Shown: one piece after another, positions 9,013-17,236 of the stretch | Position numbering within the stretch: the first letter of the stretch is position 1 | Layout: each line of letters begins with the position of its first letter | Assembly: GCA_023397675.1 (NCBI GenBank) | Contig: JAEWTV010000109.1 | Span: forward strand, 4,534-68,533 | Direction of reading: 5' to 3' | Source: Bacillota bacterium | GTDB taxonomy: Bacteria; Bacillota; Clostridia; Acetivibrionales; JANLFN01 | Length of the DNA: 64,000 nt | Notes under the pieces: generated by a model | What the model was told of the DNA's origin: nothing | What the model saw: only the letters and a program-made list of their open reading frames with translations | Databases searched by the model: none | Translations under genes and position numbers: made by a program

Positions 9013-9981
9013 ATGGACAAGATATCTTTCGTAGTTATAGGAAAAAATCAGGAAAAAACAATTTATAACTGTATTTACAGCGTCTATGAAACTATAAGAG
9101 TAAATAACCTTACCCAATATGAAGTTATATTTGTAGACTCCGATTCTACTGATCAGACTCTGGATATTATAAAGGACAACTTTCCAGAGGTTATAATTGT
9201 CAAATTAAAAGGAAGGCTCAATGTTGCAATTGCTAAAAACAACGGTGCTGCAAGGGCCACTGGTAATATACTTTTTTTCATTGACGGTGATATAACACTT
9301 GATGAAAAATTCATAGGCTGTGTGCTTGACGAAAACAGGAATCTAAAATACCAGCTGGTTTCAGGAAGGCTGGAAGAAATACTCTATAATAACCGATGGG
9401 AAGAAATAGGTTTTGTAAAAGACAGGTTTGTTAAGGTTTCAGCTGGAAAAGGTTTAATGGAACTTGGAGGGATATTTTTGGTTAAGGCTGAATTGTTTAA
9501 CAGCGTATCCGGTTTTAATGAGCATATGAAACTTGATGAAGATGCGGACCTGCAACTAAGATTGGCTTCTAAAGGAGTGCTTGTTGAAAGGATTCCAGAC
9601 AGAATAGGAATTCATAACACAATTTATTACTTTTCATACAAGAGACTTTTCAAAAAAATATCAAAAGGAGACTTCTTATATATTGGAGCCTTGTATAGGC
9701 ATAACCTTGGAAACAGGGCTTGTTTGCAAAAATTTGCATACATGCAGAAGTTTACGGCGCTTCTTATTGCTTTAACAGCTGCTTCAATACTTTTAAGCCC
9801 TTTTATTTTACTTGGTTATCCCACAGCAATTTTATTGAAGTATTTAGTCACTGGAAATAAAAAGTGTTCCGCACTCGAATACTTTGCTGGAAGGCTTGCT
9901 ACAGATTTATGCTGCATACTTGGGTTTATTATATTCTACCCGGGTTTGAAAAAAGTCAATTATGAGGTTATTGCGGATTAG
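9013..9981 (+). CDS. Glycosyltransferase family 2 with C-terminal membrane helices
   Basis: GT-A fold glycosyltransferase. The nucleotide-sugar binding region contains FVDSDSTDQTLDI, and FFIDGDITLD supplies the DxD-type metal site. DEDADLQLRLASKG corresponds to the ED acceptor/base region. One or two hydrophobic helices near residues 245-320 should anchor it to the membrane. The ATG at 9013 has GGGGG eight bases upstream; an in-frame ATG at 8998 right after the flippase stop would add five residues. Donor and acceptor sugars cannot be read from the sequence. Confidence 0.82.
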   Translation: MDKISFVVIGKNQEKTIYNCIYSVYETIRVNNLTQYEVIFVDSDSTDQTLDIIKDNFPEVIIVKLKGRLNVAIAKNNGAARATGNILFFIDGDITLDEKFIGCVLDENRNLKYQLVSGRLEEILYNNRWEEIGFVKDRFVKVSAGKGLMELGGIFLVKAELFNSVSGFNEHMKLDEDADLQLRLASKGVLVERIPDRIGIHNTIYYFSYKRLFKKISKGDFLYIGALYRHNLGNRACLQKFAYMQKFTALLIALTAASILLSPFILLGYPTAILLKYLVTGNKKCSALEYFAGRLATDLCCILGFIIFYPGLKKVNYEVIAD

Positions 9982-9997
9982 AAATGAGAGATATCAT

Positions 9998-11350
9998 ATG
10001 GACAAATCTGTTTATAAAAAAAATCAGGCAAAAAAAGTTTTCTTTATAATCATACTCTTTCTTCAGGTGTTTGAGTATGCTCTTTTTGAAGCCTCACCTT
10101 CATTCAAAAGCATAGATGAAATGGTGGCTGCCATATCCCTGGCATATGTATTTTTAATAGTAACTACTACAAGGTCTATTTTTTTGAGGTTCGAAGCAAA
10201 ACTTATCGGCTGTCTTATAATTGTTATAATAATAGGCCTTTTATCAAACCTGATTTTTAATTACCAGCCTCTAAGCAGTGTAGCAAGTGACCTGATAATC
10301 TTTACAAAATTTATTTTAGGTTACTTCCTTAGCAGATTTCTCTTCAGGAATGCCGACATAGGCCTGGTAAAGGGAACTGTTATCAAAATCTGCCGGGCAG
10401 TTTCGGTTTTTCTGGCGGTAATCCTAGTAATAAATATTATTACAAATATTTTTCCACATTATATTGATTTTAGGTTTTTTATGTACTCTCAGCAATTGTT
10501 TTTCGGCCATCCCACATTCATGGGTGCAACCTGTGTTGCATTAATGGCTTTACTAATGGGATTCAAGGAAGAAGGAAAGAGTAATAATTTCTATATCCTG
10601 CTATGTATTTTTGTAGCCTTTTTTACATTCAGATTCAAGATTCTCATATTTTTAGCTTTCTTTATAGTCATTTTATTATATGAGTCAAAAAAGAAACAGA
10701 TTGGAAAGCTTGTAATAGCCGTAATTGTTGTTGCAGGTATTATTTTCTCATATCAGCAAATTACTTACTATTATGTTGATCACACGGGTTTTGCCAGAAA
10801 TGTTCTTACCGTGACAGCTTTTAAAGTTGCCGATGATCACTTTCCTTTGGGGGCAGGTTTTGCATCTTATGGGTCATATCAGTCAGGTGTGCATTATTCC
10901 CCTGTTTATCATAAGTATGGTGTAGATCATGTATGGGGAATGACGAAAAAAGAATACTCCTTTATTTCTGATACCTTCTGGCCTATGATTATCGGGCAAT
11001 TTGGCTATATAGGACTGGTATTCTTCCTGCTGTTTTTACTGATACTTATGTCAATGATTAATAAACTCAGGAGCTTGAACTATTCCTACTATTACTCTTC
11101 ACTTGCCTGTGTTGTATATCTATTGATTTCCAGTACATCGGAATCAAGCTTTGTACAGCCATTTGCCGTGTTGTTCTTTTATATTATAGGCAGCTATGTA
11201 TCACAGCTTGTTGTAAAACAGGAAAAAACCATATGTACAGGAGTGGTCAAAAATGAGGATACTATTAATAAACAAGTACTTTTTTATAAAGGGAGGAAGC
11301 GAAACGTACTTCTTCGGAATAAAAAACCTTTTGGAACAAAATGGTCATGA
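9998..11350 (+). CDS. Wzy-like O-antigen/polysaccharide polymerase
   Basis: Polytopic membrane protein with about ten to twelve hydrophobic helices and a large external loop (around residues 255-325), the layout of O-antigen polymerases and ligases. Sequence identity among Wzy proteins is low, so the call rests on topology and on its place between Wzx and glycosyltransferase genes. The ATG at 9998 (after GAGAG) is preferred over 9962, which lies inside the upstream gene. Oddity: the last 98 bp overlap the next gene in another frame, and the final 30 or so residues are basic and unlike a membrane-protein tail. A one-base insertion upstream, for example in the A6 run at 11223-11228, would instead end the gene at a TGA overlapping the next ATG. 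Confidence 0.75.
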   Translation: MDKSVYKKNQAKKVFFIIILFLQVFEYALFEASPSFKSIDEMVAAISLAYVFLIVTTTRSIFLRFEAKLIGCLIIVIIIGLLSNLIFNYQPLSSVASDLIIFTKFILGYFLSRFLFRNADIGLVKGTVIKICRAVSVFLAVILVINIITNIFPHYIDFRFFMYSQQLFFGHPTFMGATCVALMALLMGFKEEGKSNNFYILLCIFVAFFTFRFKILIFLAFFIVILLYESKKKQIGKLVIAVIVVAGIIFSYQQITYYYVDHTGFARNVLTVTAFKVADDHFPLGAGFASYGSYQSGVHYSPVYHKYGVDHVWGMTKKEYSFISDTFWPMIIGQFGYIGLVFFLLFLLILMSMINKLRSLNYSYYYSSLACVVYLLISSTSESSFVQPFAVLFFYIIGSYVSQLVVKQEKTICTGVVKNEDTINKQVLFYKGRKRNVLLRNKKPFGTKWS

Positions 11351-12512
11351 AGTAATAGTATTTAGTATGGAGAATGAAAAAAACCATTATAGCTGTTATG
11401 GAAATTATTTTGTAAAATCTATAGATTATAATCAGGGTAAAGTTCTGAGTAAGATTAAGAATGGTTTTAAAGCAATATATTCAGCTGAAGCCTACAAAAA
11501 ACTGACAAAGCTGATAAATGAAACAAAACCGGACATAGCTCATGTCAATCTATTCTGCCATCAGCTTACTCCTTCTATTCTTTTTGCACTAAAAAAGGCC
11601 GATATACCTATAGTTTATACAAGTCACGACTATAAGCTCGTTTGTGCAAATTACAAGCTCTTTAACCATGACAGCGTGTGCAGAAAATGTATAAAAGGGA
11701 GTTTTCGTCACTGCCTGATGAATAAATGTCATAAGGATTCACGGGCTGCAAGCGGTATAGTTACACTTGAGTCATATATTTATAAATTTCTGAATACCTA
11801 CGACAATATCAATAAAATCATTTGCCCCAGTAATTTTATGTATAATATCTTAAGCGAAGCCGGTTATGACAATAGCAGGCTTGTAATGCTGCATAATTTT
11901 CTGGGTGCGGACATTTTTAAAAGCAGGGTTTCAGTTTTAGACGGCTTAAAAAGTAATACGGTGCTCTATGTAGGAAGATTAAGTGATGAAAAGGGTCTTG
12001 ATACTTTACTGGATGCAAGTAAACTGCTGTCTGAAAAAATAAGCTTGAAGATTATTGGGACAGGTCCACTTGAAGAGCATTTAAAACAAAGGATCAGGGA
12101 TGAAGGCCTTGAAAATATTGAGCTTGGAGGGTTTGTTTCAGGCAGGCAGCTTTATAATGAAATCCGTGCTGCAAAATGCACTGTAATTCCCTCTAAATGC
12201 TATGAGATATTTGGTCTGACAATAATAGAATCCTTTGCAATGGGTACTCCTGTTATAGGTTCTGACATTGGGGGAATAAGCGAGCTTATTAAGCCGGGAA
12301 GAACGGGATATTTATTTGAACCCGGAAATGCCGCAGAATTGAGCTACTGTGTAAGTTCACTGATGCTGCTTGATAATGAAAATTATGAGGTAATGGTACG
12401 TAACTGTACTGCAGAAGCAGTAAAATACAGCCCAGGTTCTTATTATAATGAGTTGCTTAAGGTTTATCAAAGTGTAATTGAACAAAAACTAAAATGTTGT
12501 GGAAATTATTAG
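11253..12512 (+). CDS. Glycosyltransferase family 4 (GT-B fold)
   Basis: Retaining glycosyltransferase. The N-terminal domain begins with MRILLINKYFFIKGGSETY and includes THDYKLVC. A Cys/His-rich segment at about residues 138-160 (CRKCIKGSFRHC...CHKDS) resembles a structural metal site found in some GT4 enzymes. The C-terminal domain shows YVGRLSDEKGLDTLL and the E-x7-E-type donor site in EIFGLTIIESFAMGTPVI. AGGAG lies 9 bases before the ATG. It is the last gene of the continuous rightward operon; an approximately 300-bp gap with riboswitches follows. Confidence 0.88.
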   Translation: MRILLINKYFFIKGGSETYFFGIKNLLEQNGHEVIVFSMENEKNHYSCYGNYFVKSIDYNQGKVLSKIKNGFKAIYSAEAYKKLTKLINETKPDIAHVNLFCHQLTPSILFALKKADIPIVYTSHDYKLVCANYKLFNHDSVCRKCIKGSFRHCLMNKCHKDSRAASGIVTLESYIYKFLNTYDNINKIICPSNFMYNILSEAGYDNSRLVMLHNFLGADIFKSRVSVLDGLKSNTVLYVGRLSDEKGLDTLLDASKLLSEKISLKIIGTGPLEEHLKQRIRDEGLENIELGGFVSGRQLYNEIRAAKCTVIPSKCYEIFGLTIIESFAMGTPVIGSDIGGISELIKPGRTGYLFEPGNAAELSYCVSSLMLLDNENYEVMVRNCTAEAVKYSPGSYYNELLKVYQSVIEQKLKCCGNY

Positions 12513-12570
12513 AAAAGTTGTTGCAATATCCAAATTATGGTGATATCATTATTATTAATAGAGCTACAAT

Positions 12571-12720
12571 ATATGAATAAACTTTTTACCGATAAACGGC
12601 AAACCTGCCGAAAGACAGGGGCGCAAAGCTAAAGGGCCTTTAAAATGGCAGCCAGTTACCGAAGAGAAGGTTTTTTTATTTTCCATTTTAGCTTTTAACT
12701 TGGTAAAAAATATTCATATT
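12571..12720 (+). repeat. Long-range inverted repeat enclosing riboswitch copy 1
   Basis: Bases 12571-12590 can pair with 12702-12720 through an outer 9-bp arm (ATATGAATA with TATTCATAT) and an inner 8-bp arm (TTTTTACC with GGTAAAAA), separated by a small internal loop. The arms bracket the whole first aptamer, so they could close a larger domain or act in its expression platform. The arms are AT-rich, which lowers certainty. Confidence 0.45.
12583..12662 (+). ncRNA. Cyclic di-GMP-I (GEMM) riboswitch aptamer, copy 1
   Basis: The conserved core is present in order: GGCAAACC; a hairpin CCTGCC-GAAA-GACAGG with the GAAA tetraloop; GCGCAAAGCTA; GGGCCT; and ATGGCAGCC followed by GTTACCG. These are the P2/P3 helices, tetraloop and receptor of class-I c-di-GMP riboswitches. 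A T7 run at 12671-12677 follows, but I could not draw a convincing terminator stem before it. The second copy begins about 70 bases later. Confidence 0.85.
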
Positions 12721-12724
12721 AAAA

Positions 12725-12802
12725 TCTCACAGACAAACGGCAAACCTGCCGAAAGGCAGGGGCGCAAAGCTAGAGGGCCTTTAAAATGGCAGCCAGTTAC
12801 CT
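12725..12802 (+). ncRNA. Cyclic di-GMP-I (GEMM) riboswitch aptamer, copy 2
   Basis: A near-duplicate of copy 1 with a perfect CCTGCC-GAAA-GGCAGG hairpin and the same GCGCAAAGCTA, GGGCCT and ATGGCAGCC elements. Its 3' end (GTTACC) runs directly into the ribosome binding site AAGGGGGA at about 12803-12810 of the beta-helix gene starting at 12820. That adjacency suggests control of translation initiation, but the direction of control cannot be read by eye. Confidence 0.87.
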
Positions 12803-12819
12803 AAGGGGGATGTATTAAT

Positions 12820-14103
12820 ATGAAAAAACTTCTTTTCACTATTTTCCTTTCTGCTATCTTTTCAATTTTACTGGGTACAGCTGTTGCAAACGCACAGGAC
12901 TATTATGTAAGCAATTCAGGAAGTGATTCCTACAGCGGTATATCCCAGGAAAGGCCATGGAAGACTGTTTCAAAAGTAAACTCATATAGATTCAAACCGG
13001 GTGATGTTATACATTTCAAATGTGCAGATTCTTGGAGAGAACAATTGATACCCATGTCAGGAAGCGAAAAAGGGTATATCGAATATACATCTTATGGAAG
13101 CGGCGAAAAGCCTACATTTCTGGGGTCCATAAATAAAAGTAAAACCTCTGACTGGTCAGACAGTGGAAACAACATATGGACACTTAAACTATCAGAGTCT
13201 TTGAATAAGGATATCGGAAACCTTATATTTGATAATGGGACAAGCCTTGGAATAAAGGTTTTTAACGAAAATGAGCTGGATACTCAGAACAAGTTCTGGT
13301 TTGACGGTAAAACAGTAAAAATGTATTCCTTGAAAAATCCTGCTCAGCTTTACAAGGATATAGAATGTGCAGTTACAAAACTGATTATTGATGAAAGCTC
13401 AAAAAGATATGTAAAATATTCCGGCCTGGCTCTTAAATATGGAGCAGCTCACGGCATAGGCGGTGGAGACACTCATCATATTATTGTATCAAACTGTGAT
13501 ATAAGTTATATGGGCGGTGGAGAATTAATAAACAGGATAAGATTCGGAAATGGAATCGAGTTCTGGGGCAATGCACATGATAATCTGGTTGAAGGCTGCA
13601 AAATATGGGAGATATACGATGCAGCTCTTACCAATCAGGGAGCCGGCGATAGGGTAATGCAATACAACATTACTTATACAGAGAACAATATCTGGAATGC
13701 TGAATGGTCCTATGAATTTTGGAACTATAGTGAAAATGGGAAAAGCTATAATATATACTTTGAAAACAACATTTGCAGAAATGCCGGTTATGGGTGGGGA
13801 CACAGTCAAAGACCTGATAAAAGCGGAATGCATATTTGCTTTTCTGATAATATTGCAGCTACAAATGGTGTGTATGTGAGAAATAATATAATGGAATATT
13901 CTCAAAGCTGCACCATGTATGTTGCAAAGGTTTGGAATGGAGTAGAAACCCTTGTATTTGAAAATAATCATTATACCCAGACAAAGAATAGTGTAATTGC
14001 AGCTTGGGCTGTCAATTCAAAAATATATTTCCCTGACGATTTTGAAATTTATAAAAAGGAAACTGGAAAAGACAAGGATTCTGTTGCAACCTCAAGTCTG
14101 TAA
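12820..14103 (+). CDS. Secreted right-handed parallel beta-helix protein, c-di-GMP riboswitch controlled
   Basis: Secreted protein of 427 residues. A Sec signal peptide (MKKLLFTIFLSAIFSILLG..., cleavage probably after VANAQ) is followed by DYYVSNSGSDSYSG, a start typical of DUF1565/pectate-lyase-like beta-helix proteins. Asn-rich rungs (HHIIVSNCDISYMGG, ENNIWNAEWSYEF, NNICRNAG) indicate a parallel beta-helix from about residue 195 to the end. No catalytic residues can be assigned; polysaccharide lyase, hydrolase, epimerase or plain binding are all possible. It is closely similar along its length to the product of 15381-17147, but lacks that protein's inserted domain. Two c-di-GMP aptamers precede it. 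Confidence 0.82.
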   Translation: MKKLLFTIFLSAIFSILLGTAVANAQDYYVSNSGSDSYSGISQERPWKTVSKVNSYRFKPGDVIHFKCADSWREQLIPMSGSEKGYIEYTSYGSGEKPTFLGSINKSKTSDWSDSGNNIWTLKLSESLNKDIGNLIFDNGTSLGIKVFNENELDTQNKFWFDGKTVKMYSLKNPAQLYKDIECAVTKLIIDESSKRYVKYSGLALKYGAAHGIGGGDTHHIIVSNCDISYMGGGELINRIRFGNGIEFWGNAHDNLVEGCKIWEIYDAALTNQGAGDRVMQYNITYTENNIWNAEWSYEFWNYSENGKSYNIYFENNICRNAGYGWGHSQRPDKSGMHICFSDNIAATNGVYVRNNIMEYSQSCTMYVAKVWNGVETLVFENNHYTQTKNSVIAAWAVNSKIYFPDDFEIYKKETGKDKDSVATSSL

Positions 14104-14125
14104 TAATTATTTAATATTTCCATTA

Positions 14126-14161
14126 TTGTCCAAATGTGCAAATATGTGCTAGAATGGACAA
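14126..14161 (+). promoter_or_regulatory. Candidate promoter with overlapping inverted repeat
   Basis: TTGTCC at 14126-14131 and TAGAAT at 14150-14155 are separated by 18 bp. The same bases form an inverted repeat, TTGTCCA (14126-14132) and TGGACAA (14155-14161), bracketing the promoter. It lies 34 bp before the next gene, which is separated from the beta-helix gene by 91 bp. Confidence 0.4.
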
Positions 14162-14194
14162 AATAAAAAATATACGATTCATAAAGAGGAAAAA

Positions 14195-15352
14195 ATGATA
14201 AATATATTCATAATAGGCTCTAAAGGTATACCTGCAAGATATGGTGGTTTTGAAAGCTTTGTTGAGAACCTTACGGGAAATAGGAAAAGCAGTGAAATTA
14301 AGTACCATGTATCGTGTATGAGTGATAATGACAGTGAGTTTGTTCATAACGGCGCAAGGTGTTTTAGCGTAAAGGTAGGCAGGTTAGGCAGTGCCAGGGC
14401 TGTGGTTTATGATATTTTAAGTCTTGGTAGAAGCCTTGAATATATAGAAAAAAATAATCTTAAAGGAAGTATTATTTACATTTTAGCCTGTAGGATTGGA
14501 CCGTTTATGAAATTCTACCAACGGCGTATAAAAAAGCTAGGGGTTAAAATATATGTAAATCCCGATGGCCATGAGTGGCTGCGAAGCAAGTGGAACTTCC
14601 TTATAAGGCAGTATTGGAAACATTCCGAGCGGCTGATGGTTAAACATGCTTCGTTGATGATTTGCGATTCACTGCAAATACAAAAGTATATAAATGAACG
14701 CTATCGAAAGTATGCAACACCTGCAACATTTATACCCTATGGTTCTGATGCCTCAGAGTGGGACAGGCAGAAATTCATGGGCAAGTATGATGCGTGGTGC
14801 AAGGAACACATTGTAAAGCCAAAAGGTTATTATCTAATAGTTGGAAGGTTTGTACCTGAAAACAACTACGAGGTGATGATAAGAGAATTTATTAAGTCAA
14901 ATTCCAAAAGGGATTTGATTATTGTATCAAATGTTGAGAAAAATGATTTTTATAAAAGGCTTTTAAAGGCTACAAATTTTAATGCGGATCAAAGAATAAA
15001 ATTTGTGGGGACTGTTTATGACGGTGAATTGTTGAAAATGATAAGAGATGGAGCATTTGCATATATACACGGTCATGAGGTCGGGGGTACAAACCCTTCG
15101 TTGCTTGAAGCACTTGCAAGTACCAACCTTAATATTTTATTGAATGTTCCTTTTAATACCGAAGTAGGTCAAAATGCTGCCATTTATTTCAGCAAGCAGG
15201 AAGATTCACTTAAAGCAGTTATTGATGCTGCCGAGCGTCTAACTTCGGATAACATATCCGATTATGCGAAAAGGAGCAGAAAAAGGATATTGGAAAGCTA
15301 TACGTGGGATAAGGTTATAAATGACTATGAGAGCAGGTTTAAAGCTGTTTAG
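14195..15352 (+). CDS. DUF1972-type glycosyltransferase (rhamnosyltransferase-like)
   Basis: GT-B glycosyltransferase of 385 residues. The N-terminus (IIGSKGIPARYGGFESFVENL) is the hallmark of the DUF1972 family, which includes streptococcal rhamnosyltransferases. NPDGHEWLRSKW and the C-terminal HEVGGTNPSLLEALAS (the usual donor-binding acidic loop) support activity. A rhamnosyltransferase role fits the dTDP-rhamnose genes upstream, but this is inference. It is wedged between the two beta-helix paralogues; its stop lies 29 bp before the start of the second. Confidence 0.83.
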   Translation: MINIFIIGSKGIPARYGGFESFVENLTGNRKSSEIKYHVSCMSDNDSEFVHNGARCFSVKVGRLGSARAVVYDILSLGRSLEYIEKNNLKGSIIYILACRIGPFMKFYQRRIKKLGVKIYVNPDGHEWLRSKWNFLIRQYWKHSERLMVKHASLMICDSLQIQKYINERYRKYATPATFIPYGSDASEWDRQKFMGKYDAWCKEHIVKPKGYYLIVGRFVPENNYEVMIREFIKSNSKRDLIIVSNVEKNDFYKRLLKATNFNADQRIKFVGTVYDGELLKMIRDGAFAYIHGHEVGGTNPSLLEALASTNLNILLNVPFNTEVGQNAAIYFSKQEDSLKAVIDAAERLTSDNISDYAKRSRKRILESYTWDKVINDYESRFKAV

Positions 15353-15380
15353 TAGTCAAGAGGTAAGAAAGGGTTTTACT

Positions 15381-17147
15381 ATGAAAAAGTTTCTGTTGGC
15401 TGTATTTGTAGTTCTTGTATTGACTATTGCAGGAATCTCTTTTTCATACGCAAAGGACTATTATGTAAGTAATTCAGGTAATGATGACAATCCGGGTACA
15501 TCGCCGGAACTATCCTGGCAGACGATTTCCAAGGTTAACAACTTTGATTTCAAACCTGGTGATGTGGTTCATTTCAGGTGCGGTGATTCTTGGAGAGAAC
15601 AGCTCATGCCTGTCAAGGGAAATGAAAAAGGCTATATTACTTATACATCCTATGGAGAAGGACCTAAACCTGTGTTGTATGGTTCCATTTCTAAAAGCAA
15701 GCCTTCTGACTGGAAGGACGAAGGCAATAACATATGGACCATAAATCTGGGTGAAAAAAAGGTGCTGTCTACTGTTGAAATTTCACTGGAAAACCTGAAC
15801 TTCTGGACAAAACAAAACCTGGCTATTACAAGGCAGCTTAGCAGTAATGGTTCTGGTGGAAAATGCATGGAATTTGATTGTAATAACAAAAGTTATTCTA
15901 TATATGATGCACAGCTTATGATAGATGGACTGAAAATTAAAAATGGCAAAAGCTATGTACTTTCGTTCAGAGCCAAAAGCAATAAGGATTACAAAATACC
16001 TGCAATAAAACTTATGCAGCGCGTTAGCCCATGGTACGAATGTACATCCTACAATACAGACAATTCACCTATAATTACAGACCAATGGAAGACCTATAAA
16101 ATTTTATACGAAGCAGACCGTAATAACAGTGATGCACGTATAACCCTGTTCTTTGGGACAAATTTCACCGAAGGTATGAAGCTTTATATTGATTCTGTTG
16201 GTTTTTCAGAGGTAGATAATACAGATATAAGGTTTGATGTAGGTAACGTTATTTTTAATGGAAAAGAATGCGGCGTAAAGGTATTTCAGGAAGCACAGCT
16301 TAAAAAGCAGAATGACTTCTATTATGATGAGAAAACCAAGACCGTTAAAGTATACTCAACTGATAACCCTGCAAATTTGTATAACTCCATTGAGCTGGCT
16401 CTGGATAAGCATATTGTGGATATAAATTACAGAAGCTATGTTCAGATAGAGAATCTTGATCTGAAAAATGGTGGCTCGTGCGGTATTTTTGGGAATGATA
16501 CACACCATATCAAAATTCATAATTGTAATATAAGCTACATCGGAGGCGCACTCCTTATGTATAAGGATGGAACTCCTATTAGATATGGCAATGGCGTTAA
16601 CTTCATGAACAATGCCCATGATAACATAGTTAAGGGCTGTAGTATATGGGAGATATATGATTCTGGCGTTACAAACCAGGCTGATGCTGGCGGAGTAAGC
16701 CAATATAATATAAGCTATAAAGACAATAGAATATGGAATGCCGAATGGTCTTTTGAATATTGGAATTCAAACGTCAATGGCATTACACGGGATATATATT
16801 TCTGCAATAATATCTGCAAGGATGCAGGAGTGGGCTGGGGACACTCCCAACGTCCGGATCCGAGCGGGATACACATTTGCCTTCCCGATAATTTGGCTGT
16901 AACAAAGAATATTGTAATTGAAAACAATGTATTTGATTATTCAACAAGTTGTACTCTGCTTGTAGGAAGGAACTGGAACGATCTTAACGAACTTGTTTTA
17001 AGAAATAACAAATACTATTTACCTGATAGCCAGGTTATAATTTCATGGAGGCTTTCCAAGATATTTTTTGCAAGGGATTTTGCTGCTTACCAGAAGGAAA
17101 CTGGTAAGGATGTCGATTCTGTAATTAGCTACCAAATTCCCGAGTAA
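15381..17147 (+). CDS. Secreted beta-helix protein with inserted carbohydrate-binding-like domain
   Basis: Secreted paralogue (588 residues) of the 12820-14103 product. The chosen start MKKFLLAVFVVLVLTIAG gives a clean signal peptide ending near SYAKD; an in-frame ATG at 15321 inside the previous gene would prefix about 20 non-signal residues. After the shared DYYVSNSGNDDNPG domain, about 160 residues (roughly residues 125-285) interrupt the match. That insert contains GKSYVLSFRAKSNKDY, WKTYKILYEA and LYIDSVGFSE, the pattern of CBM4/9/22-type jelly-roll binding modules. The beta-helix then resumes (HHIKIHNCNISYIGG). No riboswitch lies directly before it; it may be co-transcribed with the glycosyltransferase. 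Confidence 0.8.
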   Translation: MKKFLLAVFVVLVLTIAGISFSYAKDYYVSNSGNDDNPGTSPELSWQTISKVNNFDFKPGDVVHFRCGDSWREQLMPVKGNEKGYITYTSYGEGPKPVLYGSISKSKPSDWKDEGNNIWTINLGEKKVLSTVEISLENLNFWTKQNLAITRQLSSNGSGGKCMEFDCNNKSYSIYDAQLMIDGLKIKNGKSYVLSFRAKSNKDYKIPAIKLMQRVSPWYECTSYNTDNSPIITDQWKTYKILYEADRNNSDARITLFFGTNFTEGMKLYIDSVGFSEVDNTDIRFDVGNVIFNGKECGVKVFQEAQLKKQNDFYYDEKTKTVKVYSTDNPANLYNSIELALDKHIVDINYRSYVQIENLDLKNGGSCGIFGNDTHHIKIHNCNISYIGGALLMYKDGTPIRYGNGVNFMNNAHDNIVKGCSIWEIYDSGVTNQADAGGVSQYNISYKDNRIWNAEWSFEYWNSNVNGITRDIYFCNNICKDAGVGWGHSQRPDPSGIHICLPDNLAVTKNIVIENNVFDYSTSCTLLVGRNWNDLNELVLRNNKYYLPDSQVIISWRLSKIFFARDFAAYQKETGKDVDSVISYQIPE

Positions 17148-17181
17148 AATATTTAGTTTGATTATGTGTCTAAAACATAAG

Positions 17182-17207
17182 ATAAAAGGGCTTAATGTCC
17201 TTTTTTT
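17182..17207 (+). terminator. Candidate rho-independent terminator
   Basis: A short stem of AAAAGG paired with CCTTTT around a TTAATGT-type loop is followed by a T-run at about 17201-17207. It lies 35 bp after the second beta-helix gene and before the convergent LCP gene. Confidence 0.55.
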
Positions 17208-17236
17208 ATGCTGGGAGATTACTTTTTTCAAAGACT

